Positions 1-5,889 are shown, counted from the first letter of the stretch. The stretch: 5,889 nt of DNA from Candidatus Margulisiibacteriota bacterium (GCA_018814265.1 JAHIZU010000074.1:1-5889), one strand, 5' to 3'. A program made the numbers and translations. The notes: generated by a model not told the origin, from the sequence alone.

Positions 1-768
1 CATGTTTAATTTCCATTTGCCGTTCTCAACTTCGTAAACCGGCCAGACACAGGTTTGCACGGCTAATTTGGCGATCTCCATAGTAAGTTCCGGCTTATAA
101 GCCCAGCCCAGACGACAAGGCTGCAGCACATTCATAAATTTGGCTCCGGGAATGGAAAAGGCCTTTTCAGCTTTGCGGATCACGTCCATGTAATAACCGC
201 CAGAGGCTTGGGCCACATAAGGAATTTTATGAGCCGCCATGATACCGGTCAGATCTTTGCGGGTTCGCTGTTTGCCCTGTCTAACCTTGCCGGCTGGTTC
301 AGTTGTCGTGCTGGCGCCTCTCGGCGTAGCCCCTGACCTTTGAATGCCAGTATTCATGTAGGCTTCATTGTTGTAGCAAACATAAAGCAGGTTATGGCCC
401 CGCTCCATGGCGCCGGAAAGTGACTGCAGACCAATATCATAGGTGCCGCCGTCGCCGCCAAAAGCCACAAAGTTAATATTCCCCTTCACTTTACCTTTTC
501 TTTTTAAAGCATTGTAGGCTGCTTCAACCCCAGACATGGTCGCCCCGGCATTTTCAAAGGCATTGTGAAGAAAAGGCACATTCCAGGCAGAATAAGGGAA
601 AATCGTGGTGGTCACTTCCAAACAACCAGTGGCGCAAACAACAACCACTGGATCTTTTGAGGCCATGAGGATCATTTTAACGATCTGCGGAAAACCGCAG
701 CCGGCACAGGCCCGGTGGCCGCCGGTTAAAGGGTCTTTGCGTTTGACTAATTCTTTTAAACTGACCAT
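1..768 (-). CDS. porB: Pyruvate:ferredoxin oxidoreductase beta subunit, 3' end missing
   Basis: This is the thiamine-diphosphate-binding subunit of the four-subunit POR, which decarboxylates pyruvate and passes electrons to ferredoxin in the cytoplasm. The frame is open from ATG at 768 to base 1, giving 256 residues with no stop. The family usually has roughly 290-310, so a short C-terminal piece lies outside. Visible motifs are C21-AG-C24-G near the N-terminus, C49 and C218, which together match the four ligands of the beta-subunit [4Fe-4S] cluster. The 21/24/49 spacing equals that of the fused enzyme from Desulfovibrio africanus. The ThDP/Mg motif is G105-D106-G107 followed by Y132-N133-N134. 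NTGIQRSGATPRGA (139-152) is a typical POR beta stretch. The start overlaps the porA stop in TAATG, so translation is probably coupled. Pyruvate is the most likely substrate, but a related 2-oxoacid cannot be excluded. Confidence 0.95.
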   Translation of the reverse strand, partial: MVSLKELVKRKDPLTGGHRACAGCGFPQIVKMILMASKDPVVVVCATGCLEVTTTIFPYSAWNVPFLHNAFENAGATMSGVEAAYNALKRKGKVKGNINFVAFGGDGGTYDIGLQSLSGAMERGHNLLYVCYNNEAYMNTGIQRSGATPRGASTTTEPAGKVRQGKQRTRKDLTGIMAAHKIPYVAQASGGYYMDVIRKAEKAFSIPGAKFMNVLQPCRLGWAYKPELTMEIAKLAVQTCVWPVYEVENGKWKLNM

Positions 769-1934
769 TATTCTCTTACTCCTAAATAGTTGACCTGCGC
801 TTTTTTATCTACCTTTTGCAGGTCAGCAAAAACAGAATGGATATCTTCTACCGTAATGTCCCGGCCGCCCAAACCGTAAATATAATTAATGATCTTGGGT
901 TTGTTGGCCAGATCATAAAGGGCCGAGCGAACTTCAGTAAAGACCGGTCCGCCTTGCGCGTTATAGGAATCCGACCTGTCTAGCACTGCAAGGGCAGGTA
1001 CTTTACTCAAAGCCTTAACCACTTCCTCAGCCACGAACGGCCGAAAAACCCTGATCTTGAGCATGCCAGCCTTGATGCCTTTGCTTCTTAGTTCATCAAT
1101 AACGACTTTCGCGGTCCCGCAGGTTGACCCCAGGGCTACGATCGCGATCTCCGCGTCATCCAAATGATATTTTTCAAACAAACCATATTCCCGGCCAAAC
1201 TTTTTGCCAAATTCTTTGCCCACCTTAACAATAACCGGAGCAGCCTGCTTCATTGCTTCAGCAACCTGGCGCTTATGCTCAAAATAATAATCCTGCAGGT
1301 CCAGCGCTCCCAGGGTAACGGGGTTATCAACATCCAGCACAGAAACCTTAGCTTTGCGCTCACCGATATATTCCCTGACCGCCTGGTCTTCCATCACTTC
1401 CACGCCTTCCATGCCATGACTGATAATAAAACCATCGGTGGTCGCCATGGCCGGCAATTCCACTTGAGGATCTTCAGCAATGCGAATGGCCTGGAGAACA
1501 TTATCATAGGCTTCTTGAGCGTTCTCAGAGAAGAGCTGGATCCAGCCAAAATCCCGGCCGCCCATGGTATCACTATGGTCACAATGAATATTGATCGGCC
1601 CGGACAAAGCACGATTAACAACAGACATAACGATCGGCAGCCTCAAAGCTGAGGCAATTGGTAATATTTCATACATTAAAGCCAAGCCCTGGGACGATGT
1701 CCCGGTCATCACCCGACCGCCGGCAGCGGCAGCGCCGACACAAGCTGATATGGCCGAATGTTCTGACTCAACCGGCACATATTCAGTATCAACCAGGCCG
1801 TCAGCCACAAATTGGGCAAAGATCATCACGATCTCAGTTGCCGGAGTAATTGGGTAAGCTGCGACAACATCAGGATTGATCTGGCGCATGGCCTCGGCCA
1901 TTGCTTCGTTGCCTGTTTTAGCTACAACTGGCAT
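768..1934 (-). CDS. porA: Pyruvate:ferredoxin oxidoreductase alpha subunit
   Basis: The alpha subunit carries the pyrimidine-binding half of the ThDP site and pairs with PorB. The 388-residue product is normal for split PorA. Visible signatures are YPITPATE (27-34), ESEHSAISACVGAAAAGGR (56-74), the TGTSSQGLALM loop (77-87), and NRALSGPINI followed by DHSD and GRDFGWIQ (107-133), all typical of the POR alpha family. The C-terminal third is the transketolase C-terminal-like domain (IVALGST, then LKIRVFRPF). The frame extends upstream to an ATG at 1991, but that would add 19 unrelated residues inside porD. The ATG at 1934 is preferred because it yields the conserved MPVVAKTGNEAMAEA start and follows an AGGAAAGGAA ribosome site. 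Two bases separate it from the porD stop, and its own stop overlaps the porB start. The motifs favour pyruvate over branched-chain 2-oxoacids, but this is inferred. Confidence 0.95.
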   Translation of the reverse strand: MPVVAKTGNEAMAEAMRQINPDVVAAYPITPATEIVMIFAQFVADGLVDTEYVPVESEHSAISACVGAAAAGGRVMTGTSSQGLALMYEILPIASALRLPIVMSVVNRALSGPINIHCDHSDTMGGRDFGWIQLFSENAQEAYDNVLQAIRIAEDPQVELPAMATTDGFIISHGMEGVEVMEDQAVREYIGERKAKVSVLDVDNPVTLGALDLQDYYFEHKRQVAEAMKQAAPVIVKVGKEFGKKFGREYGLFEKYHLDDAEIAIVALGSTCGTAKVVIDELRSKGIKAGMLKIRVFRPFVAEEVVKALSKVPALAVLDRSDSYNAQGGPVFTEVRSALYDLANKPKIINYIYGLGGRDITVEDIHSVFADLQKVDKKAQVNYLGVRE

Positions 1935-1936
1935 AA

Positions 1937-2233
1937 TTATTTCCTTTCCTTTTCCATGGTAATGGCTCGTTTGCCAGGCTTGGTCGGACATTCGTGATCA
2001 CAAATGCCGCAGCCTTTGCAATGATCGTAATCAAAGCCGGTCACTTTGCCATCTTTGATGTTAACTGAAGAATCAGGGCAAACGATCCAGCAAATCAAAC
2101 ACTGAATACATTTATCCTCGTAGAAAATGGGCTTCTCCGAGCGCCAATCACCGGTCTTAAACTGCGCTGCGGTTCCAGCGCCTAACACATCTCCCTGGGG
2201 CAATGATTTCCAACCGGGTTTTTCCTGCTTCAC
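1937..2233 (-). CDS. porD: Pyruvate:ferredoxin oxidoreductase delta subunit (2x[4Fe-4S] ferredoxin-like)
   Basis: This is the small electron-transfer subunit that relays electrons from the PorA/PorB active site towards external ferredoxin. The 98-residue product has two full cluster motifs: C42-IQ-C45-LI-C48-WIV-C52-P and C72-KG-C75-GI-C78-DHE-C82-P. The N-terminal region has the family's TGDWRSEKP stretch (28-35) just before the first cluster. The start is GTG, not ATG. It is supported by an AGGAGG ten bases upstream (2244-2249) and by a GTGA overlap with the porG stop. The downstream neighbour porA begins two bases after the stop. Length and motif spacing are normal for PorD; nothing is missing. 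Confidence 0.94.
   Translation of the reverse strand: MKQEKPGWKSLPQGDVLGAGTAAQFKTGDWRSEKPIFYEDKCIQCLICWIVCPDSSVNIKDGKVTGFDYDHCKGCGICDHECPTKPGKRAITMEKERK
1941..1950 (-). promoter_or_regulatory. porA ribosome binding site
   Basis: The mRNA-sense sequence AGGAAAGGAA ends six bases before the ATG at 1934, inside the last codons of porD. It decides the porA start in favour of 1934 over the in-frame ATG at 1991. Confidence 0.7.
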
Positions 2234-2808
2234 TCTCCTGCTACCTCCTGATAAGCTCGTTTCACAGCTTCCAGGTTACCTTTGATAACCTCTGGCTTAT
2301 GAGCAAATTTCTTTTTTAATTTATTTTCCAGGTCACCGATCACGTCTTCAAACCTTAAAAGATTAGAAACCTTGATCAAGGCGCCCAGCATTGGGGTGTT
2401 AGGGATGTCGCGGCCGATCGTCTCAATGGAGATCTTGGACGCGTCAACCGCAAAAACTTTCTTGCCCTTAAGCTTCAACTGTCCCCTGATCTCTTTGGCA
2501 GCTAGGCTGGTGTTAACGATCAGCAAACCATCATCCGGCAGGCCGGCCGTTACATCCACCGTAGCCATCAAAGTAGGATCTAAAACCAGCACAATCGAAG
2601 GGTTATGGATCGAACAATGCAGGGTAATTGGCTTATCAGACAAGCGGTTAAAGGAAGCAACCGGCGCGCCCATGCGCTCCGGCCCGTATTCTGGAAAAGC
2701 CTGAATATGCTTGCCCAAGGCCAGGGCGGCATCGCCAAAGAGCAGCGCGGCAGTTTTTGCGCCCTGCCCGCCTCGACCATGCCATCTTATTTCAATTATG
2801 TTATCCAT
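2230..2808 (-). CDS. porG: Pyruvate:ferredoxin oxidoreductase gamma subunit
   Basis: The gamma subunit is the 2-oxoacid:acceptor oxidoreductase gamma-type domain, which in the fused enzyme is the CoA-associated domain III. The 192-residue product is typical of PorG. It shows the N-terminal RWHGRGGQGAKTA motif (8-20), FPEYGPERMGAPV (38-50), and PNTPMLGAL towards the C-terminus, all hallmarks of the family. The ATG at 2808 is preceded by GAGG eight bases upstream. The start lies inside the 3' end of the upstream membrane-protein gene (13-base overlap), and its stop overlaps the porD GTG in GTGA. It opens the G-D-A-B block, so all four POR subunits are represented in this window. Confidence 0.95.
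   Translation of the reverse strand: MDNIIEIRWHGRGGQGAKTAALLFGDAALALGKHIQAFPEYGPERMGAPVASFNRLSDKPITLHCSIHNPSIVLVLDPTLMATVDVTAGLPDDGLLIVNTSLAAKEIRGQLKLKGKKVFAVDASKISIETIGRDIPNTPMLGALIKVSNLLRFEDVIGDLENKLKKKFAHKPEVIKGNLEAVKRAYQEVAGE
2244..2249 (-). promoter_or_regulatory. porD ribosome binding site for a GTG start
   Basis: A perfect AGGAGG in mRNA sense lies within the last codons of porG, ten bases before the GTG at 2233. It supports the non-ATG start and may offset the weaker start codon. Confidence 0.7.
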
Positions 2809-3485
2809 GGTTGCAACCTCGAAAGCGCTATTTTATCAAATAAGATGCCAAAAATCAACATAACGATTATCGGCACCGCAGCCCCAACAAAGGCCTTCCA
2901 TTTCGGCACATTGTAGGTTTTCCGTCCGGCAACCGCCCACAAGCCGTACATATATAATAACAACAGATAGTAAATTGAATTATAGCCGTAGCGGAAAAGC
3001 GTATAATCAAGGCCAGCATACTTCGTCAGCAATATCAGTAAAAAGATCGCAACACCGATCAAGATCACCGCGCTGCTATAAAAGAGGCTTTGGATCATCC
3101 GGTTTAAACTGCCTTTCCCTCCGAGCAGCAGATAAACGTAATTCAGCAAAATTCCTATCAGATAGAGCATTAGGAAAAAGGCAAAGGTAAGCAGCCCGCC
3201 TAAAATGAGCAGAGTGATCGCAAAAAAAACCAGGGCCAGGGTAATCAAAACCGGCAAAATAATGATGAACTTAAGCCCCTCAATACCTTCCACTAGAGTA
3301 CTGCCAATAGGAACATACTGGACAATAAAAATGACCAGGGTCGCGACAAAGCTAAGGAGCCAGGTGGTGAGCAAAAGGAACGTTAAAGACTGCTCTTTCC
3401 AGTCTGCCTCCTTTAATTTTGTGTAAAAATAGATCGGCCGCAGCATGACCATCCACCAGGTAGAAAAATAATTTCGGATTTCCAT
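2796..3485 (-). CDS. Multi-pass membrane protein, Yip1-family-like
   Basis: The exact role is unknown. The 229-residue product is strongly hydrophobic, with about six candidate membrane segments near 34-58, 73-95, 97-121, 134-154, 168-187 and 199-219. No signal peptide, cofactor motif or catalytic residue stands out. An amphipathic N-terminus with W10-W11-MVMLRP-17 and F20, then a tight run of helices, a middle LLGGKGSLNRMIQSLFYS stretch (120-137) and a late YGLWAVAGRKT stretch (180-190), resembles bacterial proteins assigned to the Yip1 domain superfamily. That assignment is from pattern memory only. The gene starts in a TAATG overlap with recR, has AAGGAG nine bases upstream (3495-3500), and overlaps porG by 13 bases. 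It is therefore probably translated with both neighbours. A link to POR function is not shown by the sequence; co-transcription may be incidental. Confidence 0.75.
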   Translation of the reverse strand: MEIRNYFSTWWMVMLRPIYFYTKLKEADWKEQSLTFLLLTTWLLSFVATLVIFIVQYVPIGSTLVEGIEGLKFIIILPVLITLALVFFAITLLILGGLLTFAFFLMLYLIGILLNYVYLLLGGKGSLNRMIQSLFYSSAVILIGVAIFLLILLTKYAGLDYTLFRYGYNSIYYLLLLYMYGLWAVAGRKTYNVPKWKAFVGAAVPIIVMLIFGILFDKIALSRLQPWIT

Positions 3486-4078
3486 TACAGTTCTCTCCTT
3501 CCCTCTAAAGCTTTGCTTAAGGTCGCCTCGTCAGCGTAATCCATGTCAGCGCCGATCGGCAACCCATACGCCAGCCGGGTCAGTTTGATCCCCAGGGGCT
3601 TAAGCAACCGGCTAAGATAGATATTGGTCGCCTCCCCCTCAGTGGTAGCGCTGATCGCCAGGATTATCTCCTTATGGCTTCCTTTGTTCAAGCGCTGGAT
3701 CAGCTCTTTCATCCTCAGGTTGTCCGGACCAACGCCGTCCAAAGGTGAAATCAGCCCGCCCAGCACATGATATTTGCCATTATACTCTCTTGAGCGCTCG
3801 ATGGCCATCAGATCTTTTGGCTCGCCAACCACGCACAACTGGCTCGTGTCGCGCGATTCATCAGCACAGATCTTGCAGGGGTCGATATCAGTAATGTTAA
3901 AACAAACAGAGCAATGCTTTAATTTTTCTTTGGCCGCCTTGATCGCCTCCACCAGCTGGCCAATGTCTTTGCCTGAACTCTGGAGGATATAGAAAGCCAG
4001 CCGCTGGGCGGATTTTGGCCCAATGCCAGGCAGCTGCTTCAATTCTTCAATTAACTTTTTAAATGTTTCAGCGTACAT
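3485..4078 (-). CDS. recR: Recombination mediator protein RecR
   Basis: RecR works with RecF and RecO to load RecA onto SSB-coated single-stranded DNA in gap repair. The 197-residue product is close to the 201 of E. coli RecR. In order it has an N-terminal helix-hairpin-helix (LKQLPGIGPKSAQRLAF, 13-29), a zinc finger C56-SV-C59 with C68-KI-C71, then a Toprim domain from about residue 80. The Toprim region shows LCVVGEP (81-87), the HVLGGLISPLDGVGP loop (104-118) and the acidic/glycine-rich end GLPIGADMDYADE. All expected family landmarks are present. It sits downstream of ybaB in the common bacterial dnaX-ybaB-recR cluster, but 113 bases of repeat-like DNA separate it from ybaB. Its GTGAGG ribosome site appears to be the end of that repeat. 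The stop overlaps the next start in TAATG. Confidence 0.97.
   Translation of the reverse strand: MYAETFKKLIEELKQLPGIGPKSAQRLAFYILQSSGKDIGQLVEAIKAAKEKLKHCSVCFNITDIDPCKICADESRDTSQLCVVGEPKDLMAIERSREYNGKYHVLGGLISPLDGVGPDNLRMKELIQRLNKGSHKEIILAISATTEGEATNIYLSRLLKPLGIKLTRLAYGLPIGADMDYADEATLSKALEGRREL
3495..3500 (-). promoter_or_regulatory. Ribosome binding site of the membrane-protein gene
   Basis: AAGGAG in mRNA sense lies nine bases before the ATG at 3485, within the last codons of recR. It supports this start and fits coupled translation through the TAATG junction. Confidence 0.65.
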
Positions 4079-4087
4079 AATTTATAA

Positions 4088-4093
4088 CCTCAC
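4088..4093 (-). promoter_or_regulatory. Probable recR ribosome binding site inside an inverted-repeat arm
   Basis: GTGAGG in mRNA sense ends nine bases before the recR ATG at 4078. It coincides with the terminal arm of the 4088-4190 inverted repeat, so pairing of the two arms would hide it. No better purine-rich site lies nearer the start. Confidence 0.5.
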
Positions 4094-4132
4094 CCCCTCC
4101 CTCATGGCTCGACAAGCTCGCCATTCGGGTTT

Positions 4133-4161
4133 CCCCTTCTCCATCGAAGATGGAGAGGGGG
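4133..4161. repeat. Strong 13-bp hairpin within the ybaB-recR gap
   Basis: Bases 4133-4145 pair with 4149-4161 around a three-base GAA loop (TTC in the minus-strand transcript). All positions match except one T-G pair (4137/4157). In the transcribed minus strand it is followed by GAAACCCG with no U-run, so it is not a standard intrinsic terminator. It could act as an mRNA stabiliser, partial attenuator or processing site between ybaB and recR, or simply be the core of the repeat. Confidence 0.6.
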
Positions 4162-4191
4162 AGGAGTCATAAACGCCAGCGGGGGTGAGGA

Positions 4192-4503
4192 TTAAAACAT
4201 TCCCGGCAGCCCAAGCCCTCCGGTTAACCCTTTCAATTTCTTAGCCGCCCCGTCTTTGGCTAATTTCAAGGCCTTTTTAGCCGCCTCTCCCACCTGTTTC
4301 TCTAACTTGGCAACATCATTGGGATTAACCAGTTGCGGCTCGATCGAAAGCTCTTTAAGCTCCATATCCCCGCTGATCTTGACCACTACACCAGGCGCAC
4401 TCCCCTCAAAAATCTCCTTGGCCAGATCCTCTTTTATCTTCTTCATCTGCCCCTGCATATCCCGGGCCATTTTCATCATCTCTCCCATGTTACCGAATAT
4501 CAT
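4192..4503 (-). CDS. ybaB: YbaB/EbfC family nucleoid-associated DNA-binding protein
   Basis: This family forms small dimeric DNA-binding proteins that associate with the nucleoid. The 103-residue product fits the usual ~100. It starts with the typical FGNMGEMMKMARDMQGQMKKIKEDL long helix (3-27), followed by the central strands EIFEGSAPGVVVKISGDMELKELSIEP and an acidic LVNPNDVAKLE stretch. The second long helix is rich in K and A, and the tail is GLTGGLGLPGMF; a Gly/Met/Pro-rich tail of this kind is common in the family. The ATG directly follows the dnaX stop (TAGATG), with AAGGGAG ten bases upstream (4514-4520). The position immediately after dnaX and before recR is the standard bacterial arrangement and supports the call. 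Confidence 0.95.
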   Translation of the reverse strand: MIFGNMGEMMKMARDMQGQMKKIKEDLAKEIFEGSAPGVVVKISGDMELKELSIEPQLVNPNDVAKLEKQVGEAAKKALKLAKDGAAKKLKGLTGGLGLPGMF

Positions 4504-5889
4504 CTAAAGCACTCTCCCTTCAAAAAACTCCGCTACGGCATTGGCAGAAATCGCTGATTCCTTTTTGCCTTCGCTCACTACACACTCAATGGGGACCCTC
4601 TCGCCAATAATTACGCCCACAGCCTCTTCTACCGCCAGCTTGTTTTTGGCATCTTCCAAACGTTCTTTATGAAAAGCATAACCACGCCGGAAAGCAATGA
4701 CCAGTTTTCCTCTGTTATTGATCTCCAGCGGCTCGCCCTCATGCAAAGAAACATAACCAAAAATACTTTTCTTCTTAACCTCCTCAAGGATTTCCTGCCA
4801 GTTGGTCTTGATCTTAGCGAGCTGGCCGTCAGGCAGGCGTCTCGGCTCCTCAGTTTTTACCTTTGTGGAACCGACCGTGCCTGCCGGCAGGCAGGGAAGT
4901 TTATTCTCGGGTTCCACAACTGCAATAACTTCAGCCGGTTGCTCAAGCAATTCAAGCAAAGTTACTTCTAATACAAGTCTCGCATGCGGATGCCACTTCA
5001 TATCCAGCTCAGCCCGGGAAAGAGCGCTAATCACCTCTTTTATTTTCTTCAGGGAAAAACTTTCTGCTTGTTGTTTTAATTTTTCTAAATAATCACTGGT
5101 CAGCTCAAGCGCTTCACTGGAGCCAACCTTAAGATGCAGCAGGTTCCTAAAATGGGAAACCAGGTCGCGAGTAACTTGCTGGGTCGAACGGCCTTCCGCC
5201 AGGCCATCCGTTACCAGCTGCAAAACTTTAGCAGGATCAGCAGCAGCCAAAGCCTCACCAAAAGCAAAAAGCAGCTCTTCATCAGCCGTTCCCAGCAGCA
5301 GGACTACGCTGTCATAGGTGATCTTTTGCCCGGAGAAAGAAACCACCTGGTCCAAAAGAGAAATAGCGTCGCGCATGGAGCCTTCACCGACCCGCGCGAT
5401 CAGGTTAACCGCCTTATCATCGATCTCAAACCCCTCAGCTTTGGCGACATTTCTTAAATGCTGCTCGATCTCCGCCAGTTTTATCCTGCCAAAATCCAGG
5501 CGTTGACAGCGGGAAACAATGGTTAAAGGCACTTTTTGCAGCTCGGTGGTCGCCAGAACAAAAATCGTGTGGGCTGGCGGCTCTTCCAAAGTTTTAAGCA
5601 GCGCATTAAAGGCTTCCGGAGTAAGCATATGGACTTCATCAATAATATAGACCTTATATCGGCCCTCAACCGGAGCGTAGCGGATCCTTTCGCGGAGTTC
5701 GCGGATCTCGTCGATCCCGCGGTTTGAGGCGGCATCGATCTCGATCACATTAACTGAATGGCCGTCTTTGATCTTGAGACAATTTTGGCAGCTGCCGCAA
5801 GGTTTTGGCGTTGGCCCGTTTTCACAATTCAGGGCTTTGGCCAGTATGCGGGCCAATGAGGTTTTGCCCGTGCCCCGGGGACCGGAAAA
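4504..5889 (-). CDS. dnaX: DNA polymerase III subunit gamma/tau, 5' end missing
   Basis: DnaX is the AAA+ ATPase of the clamp loader that places the sliding clamp on primed DNA. 461 residues are visible, and the frame runs off the window edge. By comparison with E. coli, where the P-loop begins at about residue 45, around 40 N-terminal residues are missing. Visible residues: Walker A GPRGTGKTS (3-11); zinc cysteines C22, C31, C34, C37; Walker B YIIDE (81-85); sensor 1 ATTE (113-116); the SRC arginine-finger motif (126-128); sensor 2 GSMRD (170-174). A domain III-like helical region follows, then a short linker (about 315-360) and a conserved C-terminal domain around WQEILEEVKKKSIFGYVSL. The product is shorter than E. 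coli tau. The linker region contains a palindromic block (4863-4919) that is unlike the rest of the gene. The gene ends with TAG directly before the ybaB ATG. Confidence 0.97.
   Translation of the reverse strand, partial: FSGPRGTGKTSLARILAKALNCENGPTPKPCGSCQNCLKIKDGHSVNVIEIDAASNRGIDEIRELRERIRYAPVEGRYKVYIIDEVHMLTPEAFNALLKTLEEPPAHTIFVLATTELQKVPLTIVSRCQRLDFGRIKLAEIEQHLRNVAKAEGFEIDDKAVNLIARVGEGSMRDAISLLDQVVSFSGQKITYDSVVLLLGTADEELLFAFGEALAAADPAKVLQLVTDGLAEGRSTQQVTRDLVSHFRNLLHLKVGSSEALELTSDYLEKLKQQAESFSLKKIKEVISALSRAELDMKWHPHARLVLEVTLLELLEQPAEVIAVVEPENKLPCLPAGTVGSTKVKTEEPRRLPDGQLAKIKTNWQEILEEVKKKSIFGYVSLHEGEPLEINNRGKLVIAFRRGYAFHKERLEDAKNKLAVEEAVGVIIGERVPIECVVSEGKKESAISANAVAEFFEGRVL
4825..4838. repeat. 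Possible degenerate second copy of the GCCGGCAGGCAGG motif
   Basis: GCCGTCAGGCAGGC (4825-4838) matches GCCGGCAGGCAGGG (4883-4896) at 12 of 14 positions, 58 bases away and so in a different codon register. It encodes part of RRLPDGQ in the same DnaX linker. It could be a decayed repeat copy or chance. Confidence 0.3.
4863..4919. repeat. 57-base inverted-repeat block inside the dnaX linker
   Basis: Outer arms TTGTGGAACC (4863-4872) and GGTTCCACAA (4910-4919) form a perfect 10-base inverted repeat. Between them lies a perfect 16-base palindrome, TGCCTGCCGGCAGGCA (4878-4893). The block is 57 bases, exactly 19 codons, and lies in the flexible linker of DnaX, where it encodes approximately residues 324-343, including LPCLPAGT. 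The structure suggests an inserted palindromic element that kept the reading frame. This is inference; chance symmetry in coding DNA is less likely given the nested arms but is not excluded. Confidence 0.55.

Larger units (their letters stand above)
4088..4190. repeat. Palindromic intergenic repeat-like element
   Basis: This ~103-base segment nearly fills the ybaB-recR gap. Its ends are a perfect 10-base inverted repeat, CCTCACCCCC (4088-4097) and GGGGGTGAGG (4181-4190). Inside are a strong hairpin (4133-4161), a short inverted pair ATGGC (4104-4108)/GCCAT (4120-4124), and a direct doublet GCTCG (4107-4111 and 4116-4120). No coding frame is evident. The pattern resembles REP/MITE-like non-coding palindromic elements that are dispersed in many bacterial genomes. 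Copy number cannot be judged from one window, so mobility is an inference. I see no clear target-site duplication. Confidence 0.6.

Noticed and set aside
1164..1652. Plus-strand open frame of 162 codons opposite porA
   Set aside because: It lies wholly opposite a well-supported porA gene, shows no recognisable domain, and fits no plus-strand operon. It is a shadow of the coding strand.
1935..1991. Longer porA start at the ATG at 1991
   Set aside because: It would add 19 residues that overlap porD in another frame and do not resemble PorA N-termini. The ATG at 1934 has a good ribosome site and a family-like start.
2809..2818. GGTTGCAACC palindrome just before the porG ATG as a regulatory operator
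   Set aside because: Ten bases with no loop space make a weak hairpin, and it lies within the upstream coding frame. Chance or coding constraint explains it adequately.
4079..4087. TATAAATT just before recR as a -10 promoter box
   Set aside because: It abuts the ATG, which would leave essentially no leader and no ribosome site, and no convincing -35 box lies at the right spacing.
4133..4161. Intrinsic terminator between ybaB and recR
   Set aside because: The stem is strong, but neither strand has a following T-run, so it does not fit a Rho-independent terminator.
4561..4570. A-rich run near the dnaX 3' end as a programmed frameshift site for a gamma form
   Set aside because: In mRNA it reads GGC AAA AAG GAA, which does not match the A AAA AAG slippery heptamer, and its position close to the stop would not make a gamma-sized product.
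5134..5457. Plus-strand open frame of 107 codons opposite dnaX
   Set aside because: It is antisense to conserved DnaX domains and has no recognisable motif or credible context.

Overview
The window is one dense, co-directional gene block, entirely on the minus strand, so transcription runs from base 5889 towards base 1. Reading downstream it holds dnaX (5' end cut off by the window edge), a YbaB/EbfC nucleoid protein gene, recR, a gene for a small multi-pass membrane protein resembling the Yip1 family, and the four-subunit pyruvate:ferredoxin oxidoreductase genes in the order porG-porD-porA-porB (porB is cut off at base 1). No tRNA, rRNA, CRISPR array, transposase or phage gene is visible.

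Organism: dnaX-ybaB-recR is a characteristically bacterial order. A split four-subunit POR with a 2x[4Fe-4S] delta subunit points to an anaerobic, ferredoxin-based metabolism (fermenter or acetogen-like). Base composition is moderate. The G-D-A-B order is seen in Thermotoga-type and archaeal POR clusters. Palindromes of the CCTGCCGGCAGG kind and the GAGCTTGTCGAG motif recall repeats common in metagenome-assembled genomes of uncultured bacterial phyla, but this is an impression; I cannot name the phylum from the sequence.

Layout: 5889-4504 dnaX; 4503-4192 ybaB, directly abutting (TAGATG); 4191-4079 the only real intergenic gap, almost filled by a palindromic repeat-like element; 4078-3485 recR; 3485-2796 membrane protein (TAATG overlap with recR); 2808-2230 porG (13-base overlap); 2233-1937 porD (GTGA overlap, GTG start); 1934-768 porA (2-base gap); 768-1 porB (TAATG overlap). 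From recR onward every junction is overlapping or nearly so, which suggests one polycistronic unit with translational coupling. No intrinsic terminator was found.

Function: the upstream half serves DNA replication and recombinational repair (clamp-loader ATPase, nucleoid protein, RecFOR mediator). The downstream half encodes a complete POR that converts pyruvate + CoA + oxidised ferredoxin to acetyl-CoA + CO2 + reduced ferredoxin. I see no convincing new biological system. The most unusual signals are two repeat structures: a 57-base inverted-repeat/palindrome block inside the dnaX reading frame, and a ~103-base palindromic element between ybaB and recR whose end appears to supply the recR Shine-Dalgarno sequence.
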